Assembly: GCA_963969495.1 (NCBI GenBank)
Contig: OZ018318.1
Location: 99,758,641-99,822,640, forward strand
Direction of reading: 5' to 3'
Length of the DNA: 64,000 bases
DNA from: Ceratothoa steindachneri
Taxonomy: Eukaryota > Arthropoda > Malacostraca > Isopoda > Cymothoidae
Shown here: positions 21,119 through 30,435 of the stretch, one piece after another
Position numbering within the stretch: the stretch's first letter is position 1
How the letters are laid out: every line of letters starts with the position of its first letter
Notes under the pieces: model-generated
Databases searched by the model: none
Seen by the model: the letters and a program-made list of their open reading frames with translations, nothing else
Told to the model about the DNA's origin: nothing
Translations under genes and position numbers: made by a program

Positions 21119-23490
21119 GTGGGACGAATTAGAGTCCAGCTAGGAGTCAACACAAAAGTGAGGACTGATCCCCATTTGCACAAAAAAGCAGGAGCTACTC
21201 CGTGGACAGCGCTAGAAGTCTCCTTGAGCAAGCAAGGGGCAGTGGAGTTAATTTTGGTTGAAGGGGCCGTTATGTTTTACACCGCTAACCGCATCGCCTT
21301 GGGCCTTAACTATCATCCCTGGAACGTATGGGTGTTTTGCACACTGGCCGCTTTCTTGGTGGTCAGCCGAGTTTGAGACCGTTCCCAGAGAGAAGTGATA
21401 GGCAGACATGTTCTATAAGCGCCACCCGAACGATCTTACTGCCGATAAGTACCATATTCGACAGTACATATACTAAAATGTTTATCTTCAGAGATGCACT
21501 CGGGTAGTTCCACCTCTGTGCTTTCTCAGAGGCCCTTCCAAGAATCTTCTAGGGGAGAAAGCTTCTCCAAACCCCCTCTCTATTTTTTCATGGTTTCGGG
21601 GATTTTTTTTCCTCGCCTTCTTCTGCAGAGTTGAATCCGGTTTCCTGATGACTCCACTTGTAGCGTGTCCCATTTTCTTACTCAGAAGCCACCACGAAAA
21701 CGACAAGACAGAAGAAGCACCGCCTTGGTACCTACCGCAGCTGTTGCGGTTAGGTAACCTACTACAACCCCTTTAGAAGGGTAAGAAGCAGTATTGTCGC
21801 CTAGGCCTTGCCCACATAACTCGCAAACTCAAGGTTTGTCACGTTGATGCGAGCCGACATGTCATATAAGTCCCTATTCAGGAAACTCGACAGCTTTAGA
21901 GGAGGATGCCACGTCCCAGATGGCAGGATCTTCCATGGGGGCAAACCTGAGCTCGGTGCCAAACACCGAACATGACTCCGCCCCTATGAAACTGCTCCTT
22001 AGGCCGCACGAGTCACCGAGGAGGCACAACGAGACAAGAGACCCCTCACCCGTCTGGTGCTCCCTTGACAGCTATGATCTTCTCTATCTCGTAGAATGAT
22101 GTTATCGGGGGGAAGGGGGGACATTTTCTTCTATCTCTATCTATCAATATCATTCTTCATCTTGAGATTTCTATATTCGAATCTAATTATTTCTTCTTGA
22201 CTGAAGTTGCCCCTTGAAACATTTTCTTCCATTTATCTGACTCTTGGTATTCTTGTTGGCGGAGATTCCTTATTCTTTAAGTTGGCTGGGTTAATTCTTG
22301 ATCTTCGTATCCTTCCTTTCTTGATGCATCTTCCAATTAACTTGACGTGATGATTTCTTCTTGATGAATCCTTGATGAGGTCTTCTTGCTCCTTGATGAT
22401 TTCTTGGATTCTTGATGATTTTTGATGAGTTCTTCTTGATGAGTTGAGATGAGTTAGTCCTTGAAATCGTTTTCCTTGATTTCCGTTTTCTTTCGTGAAT
22501 TTTCTTCGTAAAAATTGTGGACTTAGGAGTTTCGATCGTGGGACTTTGGATCCAAATGCCAGCACTCTAGCCATCACGCTACGGCGAGTCCGTATTGAGT
22601 TGGTAATTTAATGGGCTATTTATATTATCGATTTGGAAAGAATTTTTCTCTGATACATCTTCGCATCCCTACAATGTAAACTATGTCAGCTGGTCTTTCT
22701 GGGGAAGGTGAGAAACAGGCTTACTCCCCGACCTCCTTCCTAAAGAGGAGGGCTCTGGAGACGGGTTTTCTGTTGCCGTTTTCTTCAAGCGACCAGGCCA
22801 AGATCTACACATCTGTCTCCGAGGCACTCACGTTTGGGGGGGCGGGGGGTCACAGACGAAGAACAAAGTCGTAAGTGCGATAAGCCAAGCCTTGATTACG
22901 CCAGGGCCCCTTATTCAGAGATTATATGGCGTTTTTGAGCACGTTGGCTTCAAACGCTTTTTAATTATTCGCTCCGCTTCTGACAGCAAGTTGGCCAAAT
23001 GCCGCATACTCCATCAAAAGAGAGCCTTAGCTAGATTGACTGGTAGAGAGCAGAAGGTGTCTCGTTTCTCGGACCGAAACCTTCTGGAGATTACGGCTGA
23101 CCCTTCCGAGGTAGTCATGATTATTGCCTTTTTTAGACGATGGCTCGCCGCTTAGTATGACACTAGACTACCATGGATTTCCTCGTGGGTTACACGAGGG
23201 AACTCGTGTACTATTCCTTAGAACACCAGCAAGGCGCAGTCAAGATCGACCGTGTGATGAAATAGGGCTTTGAGGCTCCAATCTACTCCTACACTTTTCA
23301 TCATTTTTGATCCTGAGATACTCTCAGAGTCGGTGCGTACCGTTTGGTATGGATACAGTGTGAAGGCATACACACCACTGCAGCGGATATGCTATTAGTT
23401 GCCAGCAAATTGGCCATACGAATCGCTCATATAGACGTGCAATGTCGGGTTTACTTGAAGTCCTAGTTCCTCTATTTCCGCGCTTTCTTC
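21119..23490 (+). pseudogene. LINE-I 5' region and ORF1, split by a SINE
   Basis: About 21890-22095 aligns, in the opposite orientation, with the 5' region of the LINE-I copy at 59.0-59.2 kb (shared blocks ggatcttccatgggggcaaa-like and gatcttctctatctcg). After the SINE the ORF1 reading resumes: GEGEKQAYSPTSFLKRRALE, SSSDQAKIYTS, GVFEHVGFKRFLIIRSASDS, ILHQKRALARLTGRE and SMDFLVGYTRELVYYSLEHQ-like. A degenerate zinc-knuckle segment (CQQIGHTNRSYRRA-like, about 23395-23440) ends it. The family's ORF1 would coat the RNA. The upstream part (21119-21890) is less certain. There are many stops. Confidence 0.6.
22100..22680 (-). repeat. tRNA-derived SINE inserted in LINE-I ORF1
   Basis: On the minus strand a tRNA-like head occurs at about 22515-22600. 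An A box (TGGCTAGAGTGCTGG, within gcgtgatggctagagtg) is followed about 35 bases later by a B box (GATCGAAACTCC). The downstream body is rich in repeated aagaa/atcaag motifs (ttcttgatga on the plus strand occurs many times between 22330 and 22450). ORF1 homology of the host LINE stops near 22095 and resumes near 22683, which sets the limits. No clear target duplication was seen. Confidence 0.5.
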
Positions 23491-23687
23491 GGCTCTCCGA
23501 CATCTCTTTTCTTTCTTTTTCAGCTGGCATCATGACGTAACTCTTGCGGTAATATCCAGCCTTTTCCGAGGCCTTCTTTGTTCTCATGTTTATTAATGAA
23601 AATTTTCTGATTTTCACTTTTGTATTTTCAAATAATTAAAGGAAGGTCCTCCTCACCCTGCGGGGGGGGGGAGGACTAAACGACGGA

Positions 23688-23931
23688 CGTTTATCAGCTC
23701 TGCTACCGGTGTGACCTGCTCTTCCGCTCATCTTCTTCCTTGACTGATTCATCTCTCCCGGCGCCCTGCGGCTTCCGGGGATGAGCCTTTCCAGGTCGAC
23801 TAGTAGCAGGCTTCGGCTTGTCCCGCCGACTTCAGAACTTCCAGATCTTCGAGAAACAGCAACCGCGTCCGTTCCTGACACACAAGACTCCGGGACCTGC
23901 ACGGGTGAAGGTTGTTTCGGCGCTGGCTCAC
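23688..23931. repeat. Left inverted arm of the compact retroelement
   Basis: The arm is nearly identical to the reverse complement of 26866-27110; I noted a single-base difference near 23913. It contains the presumed 5' leader and the first 50 codons of ORF1. The arm ends at the sequence gcgctggctcac. Confidence 0.95.
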
Positions 23932-24587
23932 AGGCAAGCAGCACGCGCTATTTCCTCCCCGACGCGTCCCGAAGCCTCGCCCCCTCTCCGGCGAGCGAGA
24001 GGCCGGAGGCCCGCCACGACAGGGGTCCGTCGCCCCCTCCGGTTCAGGCTCTTCGTGACTTTCACTTGGAACCCCTCTCCTACATGGTAGATCCTGAAAC
24101 CCCTAGGTCGCCTAGTCGTCCGCCGCCAGCGTACGACTCCACCACTGAAGAAACTACACGGGCCCAGCTGGTCGATATTGAGTGCTACGCGCACATCCAG
24201 TGGGAAGTTATTCTCGCACACCTTCGACGAAACCTCTCTTCCTCCTGCTTCAGACCGCGGGACAGGGTCGAAATTGAGCTGTTGCTGGCTCTTTTCCCCT
24301 TTCGGCTGAGTATACCCGCTGCGACGTATCACACTGTTCATCAGCGCGTCCGCCTTTACTACACGGTGTCGATCCACGGGTGGTCCGCAGCCACCATCGA
24401 CACGAGGCTCCAGGCCTCCAACGAATCCGGCATAGACTATGATTCCCGGATCCTCAACAGGTCTACAGCGGCCAGGCCGCCCCCTGCGTACGGCTCATGG
24501 TACAGGGCCCCGGCGCCCCGACGTGTTGGTCGGCGACGCCCTGCAGCTCGGTCTCGAGCGGGCCCGCAGGTTCCTGCAAGACGTTAG
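23781..24587 (+). CDS. Retroelement ORF1, putative structural protein with PPAY motifs
   Basis: An open frame of 268 codons starts at the first ATG inside the left arm. The N-terminal 110 residues are Ser/Pro/Arg-rich and probably disordered. PPPAYDS (residues 114-120) and PPPAYGS (233-239) match the PPxY consensus, which binds WW domains of NEDD4-type ligases and serves as a late domain in many gag-like proteins. Between them lies a more ordered, hydrophobic stretch (IQWEVILAHLRRNL, IELLLALFPFRLSI) that could be a capsid-like helical core. The C-terminus is Arg/Pro-rich and basic, suiting nucleic-acid binding. No zinc knuckle is present. A gag-like role is inferred from position and motifs. 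The last 149 bases overlap ORF2. Confidence 0.65.
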   Translation: MSLSRSTSSRLRLVPPTSELPDLRETATASVPDTQDSGTCTGEGCFGAGSQASSTRYFLPDASRSLAPSPASERPEARHDRGPSPPPVQALRDFHLEPLSYMVDPETPRSPSRPPPAYDSTTEETTRAQLVDIECYAHIQWEVILAHLRRNLSSSCFRPRDRVEIELLLALFPFRLSIPAATYHTVHQRVRLYYTVSIHGWSAATIDTRLQASNESGIDYDSRILNRSTAARPPPAYGSWYRAPAPRRVGRRRPAARSRAGPQVPARR

Positions 24588-26778
24588 GTCTAGCGTGGAC
24601 TGGCGCACTGAACTTCGCATCGCCCGCCACCGCCGCCGTATGGGCTTCGACGTCCGCTCCCGCTCGGACACATCAGAGGAATTTCGCTCCCTGAGTCCTG
24701 GCTCACCGCCTTACTTCCCGAGTCCCAGCCCTACCTTGGACTCTTCGGCCACCGGCTTCACCATCTCCAGCGCCTCATCCACGCCGGAGTGGATTACTTG
24801 TGACGACGGCAACCTCTTCGGAACCCCACCGCGTTCAGTGCCCCCTGTGCCTATTCCTCCCATCGTGTACGATGTGTTGAGACCCCCCCTCGTGGCAAGC
24901 CCTACTTGCAGTGTAATAGAAGTGTATGATGCCCCCTCTGGGCATCGGGACGAGGTCCCCTTACCAGTGTTTGCGGACTTTGATACCGCTCCTGTGCCTG
25001 AAGTTGTCGAGTTGCTCGACCCCACTATTACTGTGTGCCCCCCTCTGCCTGTGCCCGAGGTTACCGCCTTTTTTGAGGCCGCCGCCCAGGAACTCGGCGC
25101 TCTTGTCCTCACGGACCCTCTACGCGCCCCTGCCCCGTGTTATACTGTGTGCATTCCCCTTCCTGGCCTGGCAGTCCCTACGGTGCTTCAAGGCCCTACT
25201 GCCACCCCTCCTCCTGCGTCCATAGCTTCTTCGGATACTCACCCCTCGGAAATGGGTGATGTCCTCAACGACCCCAACAGCGGCCCTCCGGACATCATGA
25301 GAGGTCGCAACGGGAACAATGAGGATGGACAGCAACAGGACGAAAACAATAACAATAACCAGGACAACCAGGGCAATAACGACGATCAGGGCAACCAGTG
25401 GGAAAGCCCCGGACTCGATCCTCTCGAGCCTGATACTCCCCGCGTGGACTTCGATACCCCCTTGGATGTTGAAACCCCAGGGTCTTATGACTCCGTGACC
25501 CCTGTTTCCCACCTCCAGAAGGCTAATGCCCAGAACGGTGTAAAGATTTTTCTGAACAAGTCTTACCGCAACTGGGCCCCGTCGGACGATCGCACCCTCC
25601 CTTGGATCTCCACTCTGGTGGAACGTGGAGTGCTAGAAGAGGCCAGCATCCGTTGTGCTCACCGGATCTTCGGGGTGGCCAAGCCTAACGGCTCGGCTCG
25701 TCTCATCTACGACATGTCTCCCGCTGCGGAGGCTTATCACCCCCCGAAGTTCAGCCTGCCGAGCATTAAAAAGATTATGAACTCGGCCACGGAACATCTT
25801 TGGGCCATGAAGTTGGATCTCAAGGATGGGTTTTACCATGTGCGCCTCCACCCGAAAGCTCGCCCCTGGTTCGGAATCCGATGCGACAGTCGATCGTTTC
25901 GATTCACCCGCCTCCCCATGGGCTTTAATGGAGCCCCCTTCCTGATGCAAAAGCTGACCGCTACAACTATGAACCAGCTCGCTTCAAATCACGGCATTAG
26001 GGTGTATACGTACTTGGACGATGTACTCTGCATCGGCCAAAAGCGTGCCCTCCGGGCCTTCATGAAGACCATCGAGCGCAGCTCCATCAACGCGAACTCG
26101 AGGAAATCTCTCACCACTCCTGTGAAGCAGATTTCTTACTTGGGCTTCAATATTGACTTAAAGCTTAAACGCATTCGCCTCACGTCTTCCATGCGGGACA
26201 AGACCCGCTCCGCCCTCCGCATCATGTCCACACGCCCAGTCTCCCGCAAGGCATGGTCGCGCCTCGCGGGCCTTCTCAACTTTATTCTTCCTGCACTTCG
26301 CCTTCCGTTCTGTTGGGTGCAGTTATGCTACCTGCAGGACACCCACCCGAACCCGGCCCCTTTTCTTCACCTCAGCCGCCTTATCCACGGCCGGTGGACC
26401 CGGTTTCGCCCCCCTAAAGGAGTCGCCCCGGGACTTTTCGTCGACGCCTCTCCCTGGGGGATTGGTTGGTGGTCACAGGGCGCCTCTATGGCCCTTGACT
26501 GCCGCCAATGGGACCTAAGGATCTTCGAGCTCGAATCCTTGGGTCTTATCCTCTCTACCCTCTTCGCCCCCCGCGCCCTCACCTACGGGGATAACATCGG
26601 CGCGATCTGGAATGCGAAGAGAGGTAAACTTCCAGAGTCGATACTCCTCTGCCTCTCTACCACGTCTCTCCTGAACTTCTCTTCCGCCTTCAGGATTTCT
26701 TCGCGGAACTTCTCTTATGTTCGCAGCAGGCACAACCCGGCTGACGTCCCGTCTCGGCACTTTGCAAGAACTCTCTAG
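24439..26778 (+). CDS. Retroelement ORF2: reverse transcriptase-RNase H polyprotein
   Basis: 779 codons, uninterrupted. Residues 1-290 are Pro/Ser/Asp-rich without a recognised domain. An Asn/Gln-rich tract (about 295-325) follows. Reverse transcriptase then spans about 395-620: RLIYDMSP, MKLDLKDGFYHVRLHP (catalytic Asp460), TRLPMGFNGAPFLMQKL and YLDD at 525-528 (Asp527/528), then ISYLGFNIDLKLKRIRL and WSRLAGLLNFILP. RNase H follows with VDASPWGIGWW (Asp669), FELESLGLIL (Glu697/699), YGDNIGAIWN (Asp718) and HNPADVPSR (Asp769), so all four metal ligands are present. ORF2 lies in the +1 frame relative to ORF1. A frameshift or internal initiation could express it. The long unordered N-terminal spacer ahead of the polymerase recalls DIRS or pararetroviral polymerases. 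No integrase is present. Confidence 0.92.
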   Translation: MIPGSSTGLQRPGRPLRTAHGTGPRRPDVLVGDALQLGLERARRFLQDVRSSVDWRTELRIARHRRRMGFDVRSRSDTSEEFRSLSPGSPPYFPSPSPTLDSSATGFTISSASSTPEWITCDDGNLFGTPPRSVPPVPIPPIVYDVLRPPLVASPTCSVIEVYDAPSGHRDEVPLPVFADFDTAPVPEVVELLDPTITVCPPLPVPEVTAFFEAAAQELGALVLTDPLRAPAPCYTVCIPLPGLAVPTVLQGPTATPPPASIASSDTHPSEMGDVLNDPNSGPPDIMRGRNGNNEDGQQQDENNNNNQDNQGNNDDQGNQWESPGLDPLEPDTPRVDFDTPLDVETPGSYDSVTPVSHLQKANAQNGVKIFLNKSYRNWAPSDDRTLPWISTLVERGVLEEASIRCAHRIFGVAKPNGSARLIYDMSPAAEAYHPPKFSLPSIKKIMNSATEHLWAMKLDLKDGFYHVRLHPKARPWFGIRCDSRSFRFTRLPMGFNGAPFLMQKLTATTMNQLASNHGIRVYTYLDDVLCIGQKRALRAFMKTIERSSINANSRKSLTTPVKQISYLGFNIDLKLKRIRLTSSMRDKTRSALRIMSTRPVSRKAWSRLAGLLNFILPALRLPFCWVQLCYLQDTHPNPAPFLHLSRLIHGRWTRFRPPKGVAPGLFVDASPWGIGWWSQGASMALDCRQWDLRIFELESLGLILSTLFAPRALTYGDNIGAIWNAKRGKLPESILLCLSTTSLLNFSSAFRISSRNFSYVRSRHNPADVPSRHFARTL

Positions 26779-26807
26779 GCGTGTGTGGGCCTTCTTCTTC
26801 TCTGGAC

Positions 26808-26815
26808 TATATAAG
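26808..26815 (+). promoter_or_regulatory. TATA box at the right end of the retroelement
   Basis: TATATAAG lies 30 bases after the ORF2 stop. Twenty-nine bases downstream of its first T is 26837, exactly where the copy of the element's first 33 bases begins. That is the expected distance from a TATA box to a transcription start, so the element's left end probably equals its RNA 5' end. Confidence 0.6.
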
Positions 26816-26836
26816 GTCCCACACTCCCCGAGACGG

Positions 26837-26869
26837 GACGGACGTTTATCAGCTCTGCTACCGGTGTGA
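26837..26869 (+). repeat. 33-bp direct copy of the element's first bases (R-like)
   Basis: This is identical in sequence and orientation to 23682-23714. Its placement after a TATA box suggests a terminal redundancy (R) of the transcript. Its reverse complement also occurs at the far right end (about 27083-27110). Confidence 0.9.
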
Positions 26870-27110
26870 GCCAGCGCCGAAACCACCTTCACCCGTGCAG
26901 GTCCCGGAGTCTTGTGTGTCAGGAACGGACGCGGTTGCTGTTTCTCGAAGATCTGGAAGTTCTGAAGTCGGCGGGACAAGCCGAAGCCTGCTACTAGTCG
27001 ACCTGGAAAGGCTCATCCCCGGAAGCCGCAGGGCGCCGGGAGAGATGAATCAGTCAAGGAAGAAGATGAGCGGAAGAGCAGGTCACACCGGTAGCAGAGC
27101 TGATAAACGT
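26866..27110. repeat. Right inverted arm of the compact retroelement
   Basis: This is the reverse complement of 23688-23931. It joins the 33-bp direct copy at a shared gtgag, the complement of ctcac in the left arm, a short microhomology that would suit a template switch. Confidence 0.95.
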
Positions 27111-27582
27111 AGGTGGGCGCGATAACGAAAAAATGTATCACGATAACCGATAAATCGATAACGATAACCTTATTGGCGGTAACCGATAATCGATAACTGG
27201 CGATAAATTTATCACCCGATAAGATGATAATCGATAAATCCAAAATTATAATACAATATTGATTATTGACTATATATAGATCGGAAGAAGCACGCGGAAA
27301 TAGGAGAAAAATCATCAAAGAACGCGTAAAATCGGTAGCGTGCAGGAGCAATACCTCGTGACCTCTCGTCCGACAGCTGGTTCCCAGCTCGGACCTACCT
27401 ATTTCTGCCTCCAAGGCACGCGCGGCTCGCCCTTGTTCTAAACTGGAACCATAAACTGAAATTATCGATTATTGCTAGTTTGGACCTAAAAGTATCGGCG
27501 ATACAGATGAATAAAAAACGCGTGGGGAAAAAATATCGGATAACCGATAAGCCGATATCGTTATTGCAATAACGCCCACCTA
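27110..27582. mobile_element. Non-autonomous hAT-like MITE
   Basis: The ends read TAGGTGGGCGCGATAAC from the left and TAGGTGGGCGTTATTGC read inward from the right. The interior is non-coding and full of cgataa/ttatcg motifs in both orientations, so it can fold extensively. The ends are hAT-like, but the neighbouring octamers (gataaacg and tggatttc) do not match, so one flank has been rearranged. The left end directly abuts the retroelement. Confidence 0.65.
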
Positions 27583-28085
27583 TGGATTTCACGACTAGGA
27601 ATATTAGTGAATATAATTATGCACATACACGAGGGATATACGTGAGCACGCGAGAGTACAGGTGAGTGTATATGTATAATTATGTAGTGTCGGTATCGTA
27701 AATATATTTAGTAGGATAGAGCTATGCTGGAGTATGAATTGGGGTCTGCAATGAGAGAAGAGCAGGAGTTATGATCTACTGATTGCCGAGAATAATTGGG
27801 AGAGAAAAGTAACAAACCGTATTCGAAGCGACGTTCTGCACAAGTGGATTGAGTACAGAGCTTTAAGGCAGATAACGAAAGGCGTGTGTTCGTATATGCG
27901 TGCTCGTGTAGGGAAAATTTGAAAGAAAAGGTATTTTTGATGTATTAGGATGAAGTTACATTGAATATTCTCGCGTTACAAATTAATTGATTGGTTATAT
28001 TTTTGTATGATAATTTTACATATTATATACATATGAATATAATTTTCCCAGGACTATTCTATTTATATGAATACCTCAAAGGGCA
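27583..28085. other. AT-rich spacer, nothing recognised
   Basis: No coding or repeat structure was found in this stretch. Confidence 0.4.
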
Positions 28086-29168
28086 TTGCTATACAACTTA
28101 TGACTATTTGTCGCCATGCCTCTGCTCCCAAAGCTTTTAAGCGCCGGAAGTATTGCATTTGACCGCTTGGAAGCACACTTCGTGTAACGCTGGTTCCGTG
28201 ACAGTGTACACGGATGTCTCAAAGTCTCCGTAAGGGTTCGGATTACATGCAGTATCCCCTCTGTTACAAGTCATTAGGGATATATCATGCACTGTCTGTC
28301 TTCACGGCCGAGTTAGTTGCAATACACCACTCGGTAGGGGAGACATCGCATCGTTTCCCGTTCGGAGACCGGATTCTGATCTTTAGCAACTCACAAAGTG
28401 CTTTGAACGTTCTCAGGGTATCAGAAGTTCAGATGCCCCCTGGTTCATGGTATATGTGGGCCTAGATATTTAATGATTGCGGAGAATAGGGCCGCCAAAG
28501 AGTCCGCGAGGACTGGGCGACCAGACCAGCGTTTGGCTCTTCCTCACACCGACTACATCGCAGGACTCAGGCCAGCTCTCCGCTCTAATTTATAAAAAAA
28601 AAGATGAGAAACGGCTAAAGGAAACTTAGAGTCGCGTGCTATGCTGCCGGAACTGTTTACTTGGACTTAATCTTCCATGCCACCACGGCTTTATTTTGCT
28701 TTATGTCACCTTCGAATTGATCACACTCGCGTGACTCATCGCCATTTAATCGAACACTACTGCGACGACTGCGTTTTTCTCCAGACTGTTTGGCACCTCC
28801 ATATTGAATGTCCCATTTTGACTGATCTTTGCGCACGTTATCTTTCCGGTACCCTGACGAGCCTAGTCGCTACCTCTTGTCACTTGTTCTCGGTTCAGAT
28901 TCTTCCACACTGACTTGTGGACTATTTGACTTCTTGGAGGAGGTTCGTCTCCATTTTATTTGACTCTGGTGTTGGTCGATGGCTCTTGTACCATGGGAAA
29001 GGCTTCCCGCCTAAGCCGGAGCGTGCGGCCTTCTTGTTTGATTTTTTTAATCTTTGGTTTCGTATTCTTTTGTGTTGGTTGTGTTTTGATTCAAACTAGC
29101 ATTAGGCTTTTAAGTTATTACAGCGACTTATGCGTCTGTAGGCAGTTCCCAGATTGGCGCTAAAAAAA
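28086..29168 (+). pseudogene. LINE-I 3' end: RNase H, C-terminal domain and tail
   Basis: RNase H pieces are visible: YTDVSKSP near 28208, LSVFTAELVAIHHSVGETSH, FGDRILIFSNSQSALNVL. The family's C-terminal segment follows: LYFALCHLRIDHTRVTHRHL, then IEHYCDDCVFLQTVWHLHIE and CPIL. This matches the C-terminus at 53.9-54.3 kb. The 3' untranslated end contains the family signature (acttatgc...ggcagttcccagattggcgct, 29128-29162) and a short A-run, so the 3' terminus is present. The rest of ORF2 is missing, a 5'-truncated copy. Confidence 0.8.
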
Positions 29169-29609
29169 TCCTTATTCCCATAGCTTTCTGTACAAGTTCA
29201 CGAGCCATTTGAACTAAAATAGATGAAAATCAAAACTATTTTAGGGCTACGATTTTGAGAAGCATTGCCGAATTGAGCTTTGAGAAATCGTCCAAAAGCA
29301 CCAGTTCTGGGATCTCGAATCATTTTTTGCATTATTTTTTTTTATATAAACAAAATAGGATCCAAATTAAAGTTTTTAATCATTTTTATAACTTACATAA
29401 GTACGATAGTCTTGTTAAGATATGGCACATTGGTACAAAGATTTCAGAAATATCACAAAATTCGTTTCCTCTTGCTGTAGGGCAATTATGAGATTAACTT
29501 TTTGTCACAAATCTAATCGATCAAGCAATGAAAGTATTACATGATCATTACTTATATAATGACATTTACAAGTCAGTTGTTGAGAGCTTGTTTCTTTATG
29601 CCGAATATA
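29169..29609. other. AT-rich spacer, nothing recognised
   Basis: Short open frames here show no family resemblance. A T-run at 29333-29342 is the only simple repeat. Confidence 0.4.
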
Positions 29610-30435
29610 TACAGGGGGTTCTAAGTCAGACCGAAGTGTGAGAGTGGCTGCAGTGTACTCCGAGGAGTGTCCGCAGCTGACCTGCCCACTGTAGCATCTA
29701 TGATTACAGCTGAACTTTCAGCTATTCTCTACTTTTTCGAGTTTTTAAACTTTACCTTTTACCGATTTTATCATTTTTAGTGATTCTAGAAGTGTTCTAG
29801 AGTTCCTCCGTTCTTTACCCCCTCCCTTAGTGTGGGAGATTTGATCATGGTTAGTTAGGTACGGTTAAAATTTAAGATTTCCTTTTGTTGGATCCAGTCG
29901 TGTGAGAAATCATGGAAATAATTACGCGGATCGAGAGGCTCCTACACTTGCCCCGTGTGTCCCTGCCCACTCTGCAGTCCTACTGTGTAGGGACCTCTTC
30001 CTGACCCTTGTGGGGTATGGATGGAGTCTTTGGCAGAGGGAGAGAGAGAGCTGTAGCAATCCCAAATTGTAGAGTATAAAAAAAGTCAGTTGTCTTGGTC
30101 ATAGATATATCAGAGGTCTCGCTTCTTCGAGGTAGCTCTAGCCGGTTCCGAAACGGCTCATAGCTCAATAATTTCAGGTGGGGACCCGAGCTGCCTATTT
30201 TGTGGTGGCCTAACCTCGGTACCCCACTTGCTCCTAGATTATCCTGGCTTTGCGGGCCCTCGCAATTCGTCCCACCCACCTCCAAGCCTCTTTTCTGTGC
30301 CGGGTCCTTTCCGTCTGCGACTATGTATATTTACCTAAGGATTCCTTCCGAGCCTCTTCACTAGTTAATTTTTTATCTCAGTCAGGCCAGCTCGTATCCC
30401 TTTTTTGGCCATCTGTTATTTCAACCTTCTGTTGC
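29610..30435 (+). pseudogene. LINE RNase H and C-terminal fragment of a second family
   Basis: Across several frames the order is AAVYSEECPQLTCPL and TAELSAILY-like (about 29700), then SDSRSVLEFLRSLPPP (about 29780), the RNase H active-site segment. Near 30180 a C-terminal HSSIISGGDPSCLFCGG, then LTSVPHLLL follows, like the Cys-rich tails of Jockey/I LINEs (C-x2-C ... HLL..C). The tail motif differs from that of LINE-I, so this is probably a separate family. Many stops. Confidence 0.6.

Larger units (their letters stand above)
23682..27110 (+). mobile_element. Compact retroelement with inverted arms and overlapping ORFs
   Basis: This is a 3.4-kb unit with two long open reading frames, uninterrupted in a window where every other element is broken. 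ORF1 (268 codons) and ORF2 (779 codons) overlap by 149 bases in different frames. The left arm (23688-23931) is repeated inverted at the right (26866-27110). The first 33 bases (23682-23714) are also repeated in direct orientation at 26837-26869, just after a TATA box. The reverse transcriptase and RNase H resemble DIRS-order or pararetroviral types, but no tyrosine recombinase, integrase, aspartic protease or envelope is visible. The GC content is high compared with the flanks. No target duplication was found. It may be a DIRS-like element or a new class. Confidence 0.8.

Noticed and set aside
22515..22600. A genuine tRNA gene on the minus strand
   Set aside because: Box motifs are present but it is embedded in a repeat body and lacks a foldable cloverleaf.
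23324..23617. Minus-strand open frame of 97 codons
   Set aside because: It is antisense to degenerate LINE-I ORF1 and shows no domain.
26515..26979. Minus-strand open frame of 154 codons at the retroelement's right end
   Set aside because: Antisense of ORF2 joined to the inverted copy of the left arm; its start repeats an alternative frame of the left arm, so it is a by-product of the inverted repeat.
23682..27110. Calling this an endogenous virus of a named family
   Set aside because: RT/RNase H and compact overlapping ORFs are suggestive, but no diagnostic structural or priming feature is visible; class left open.
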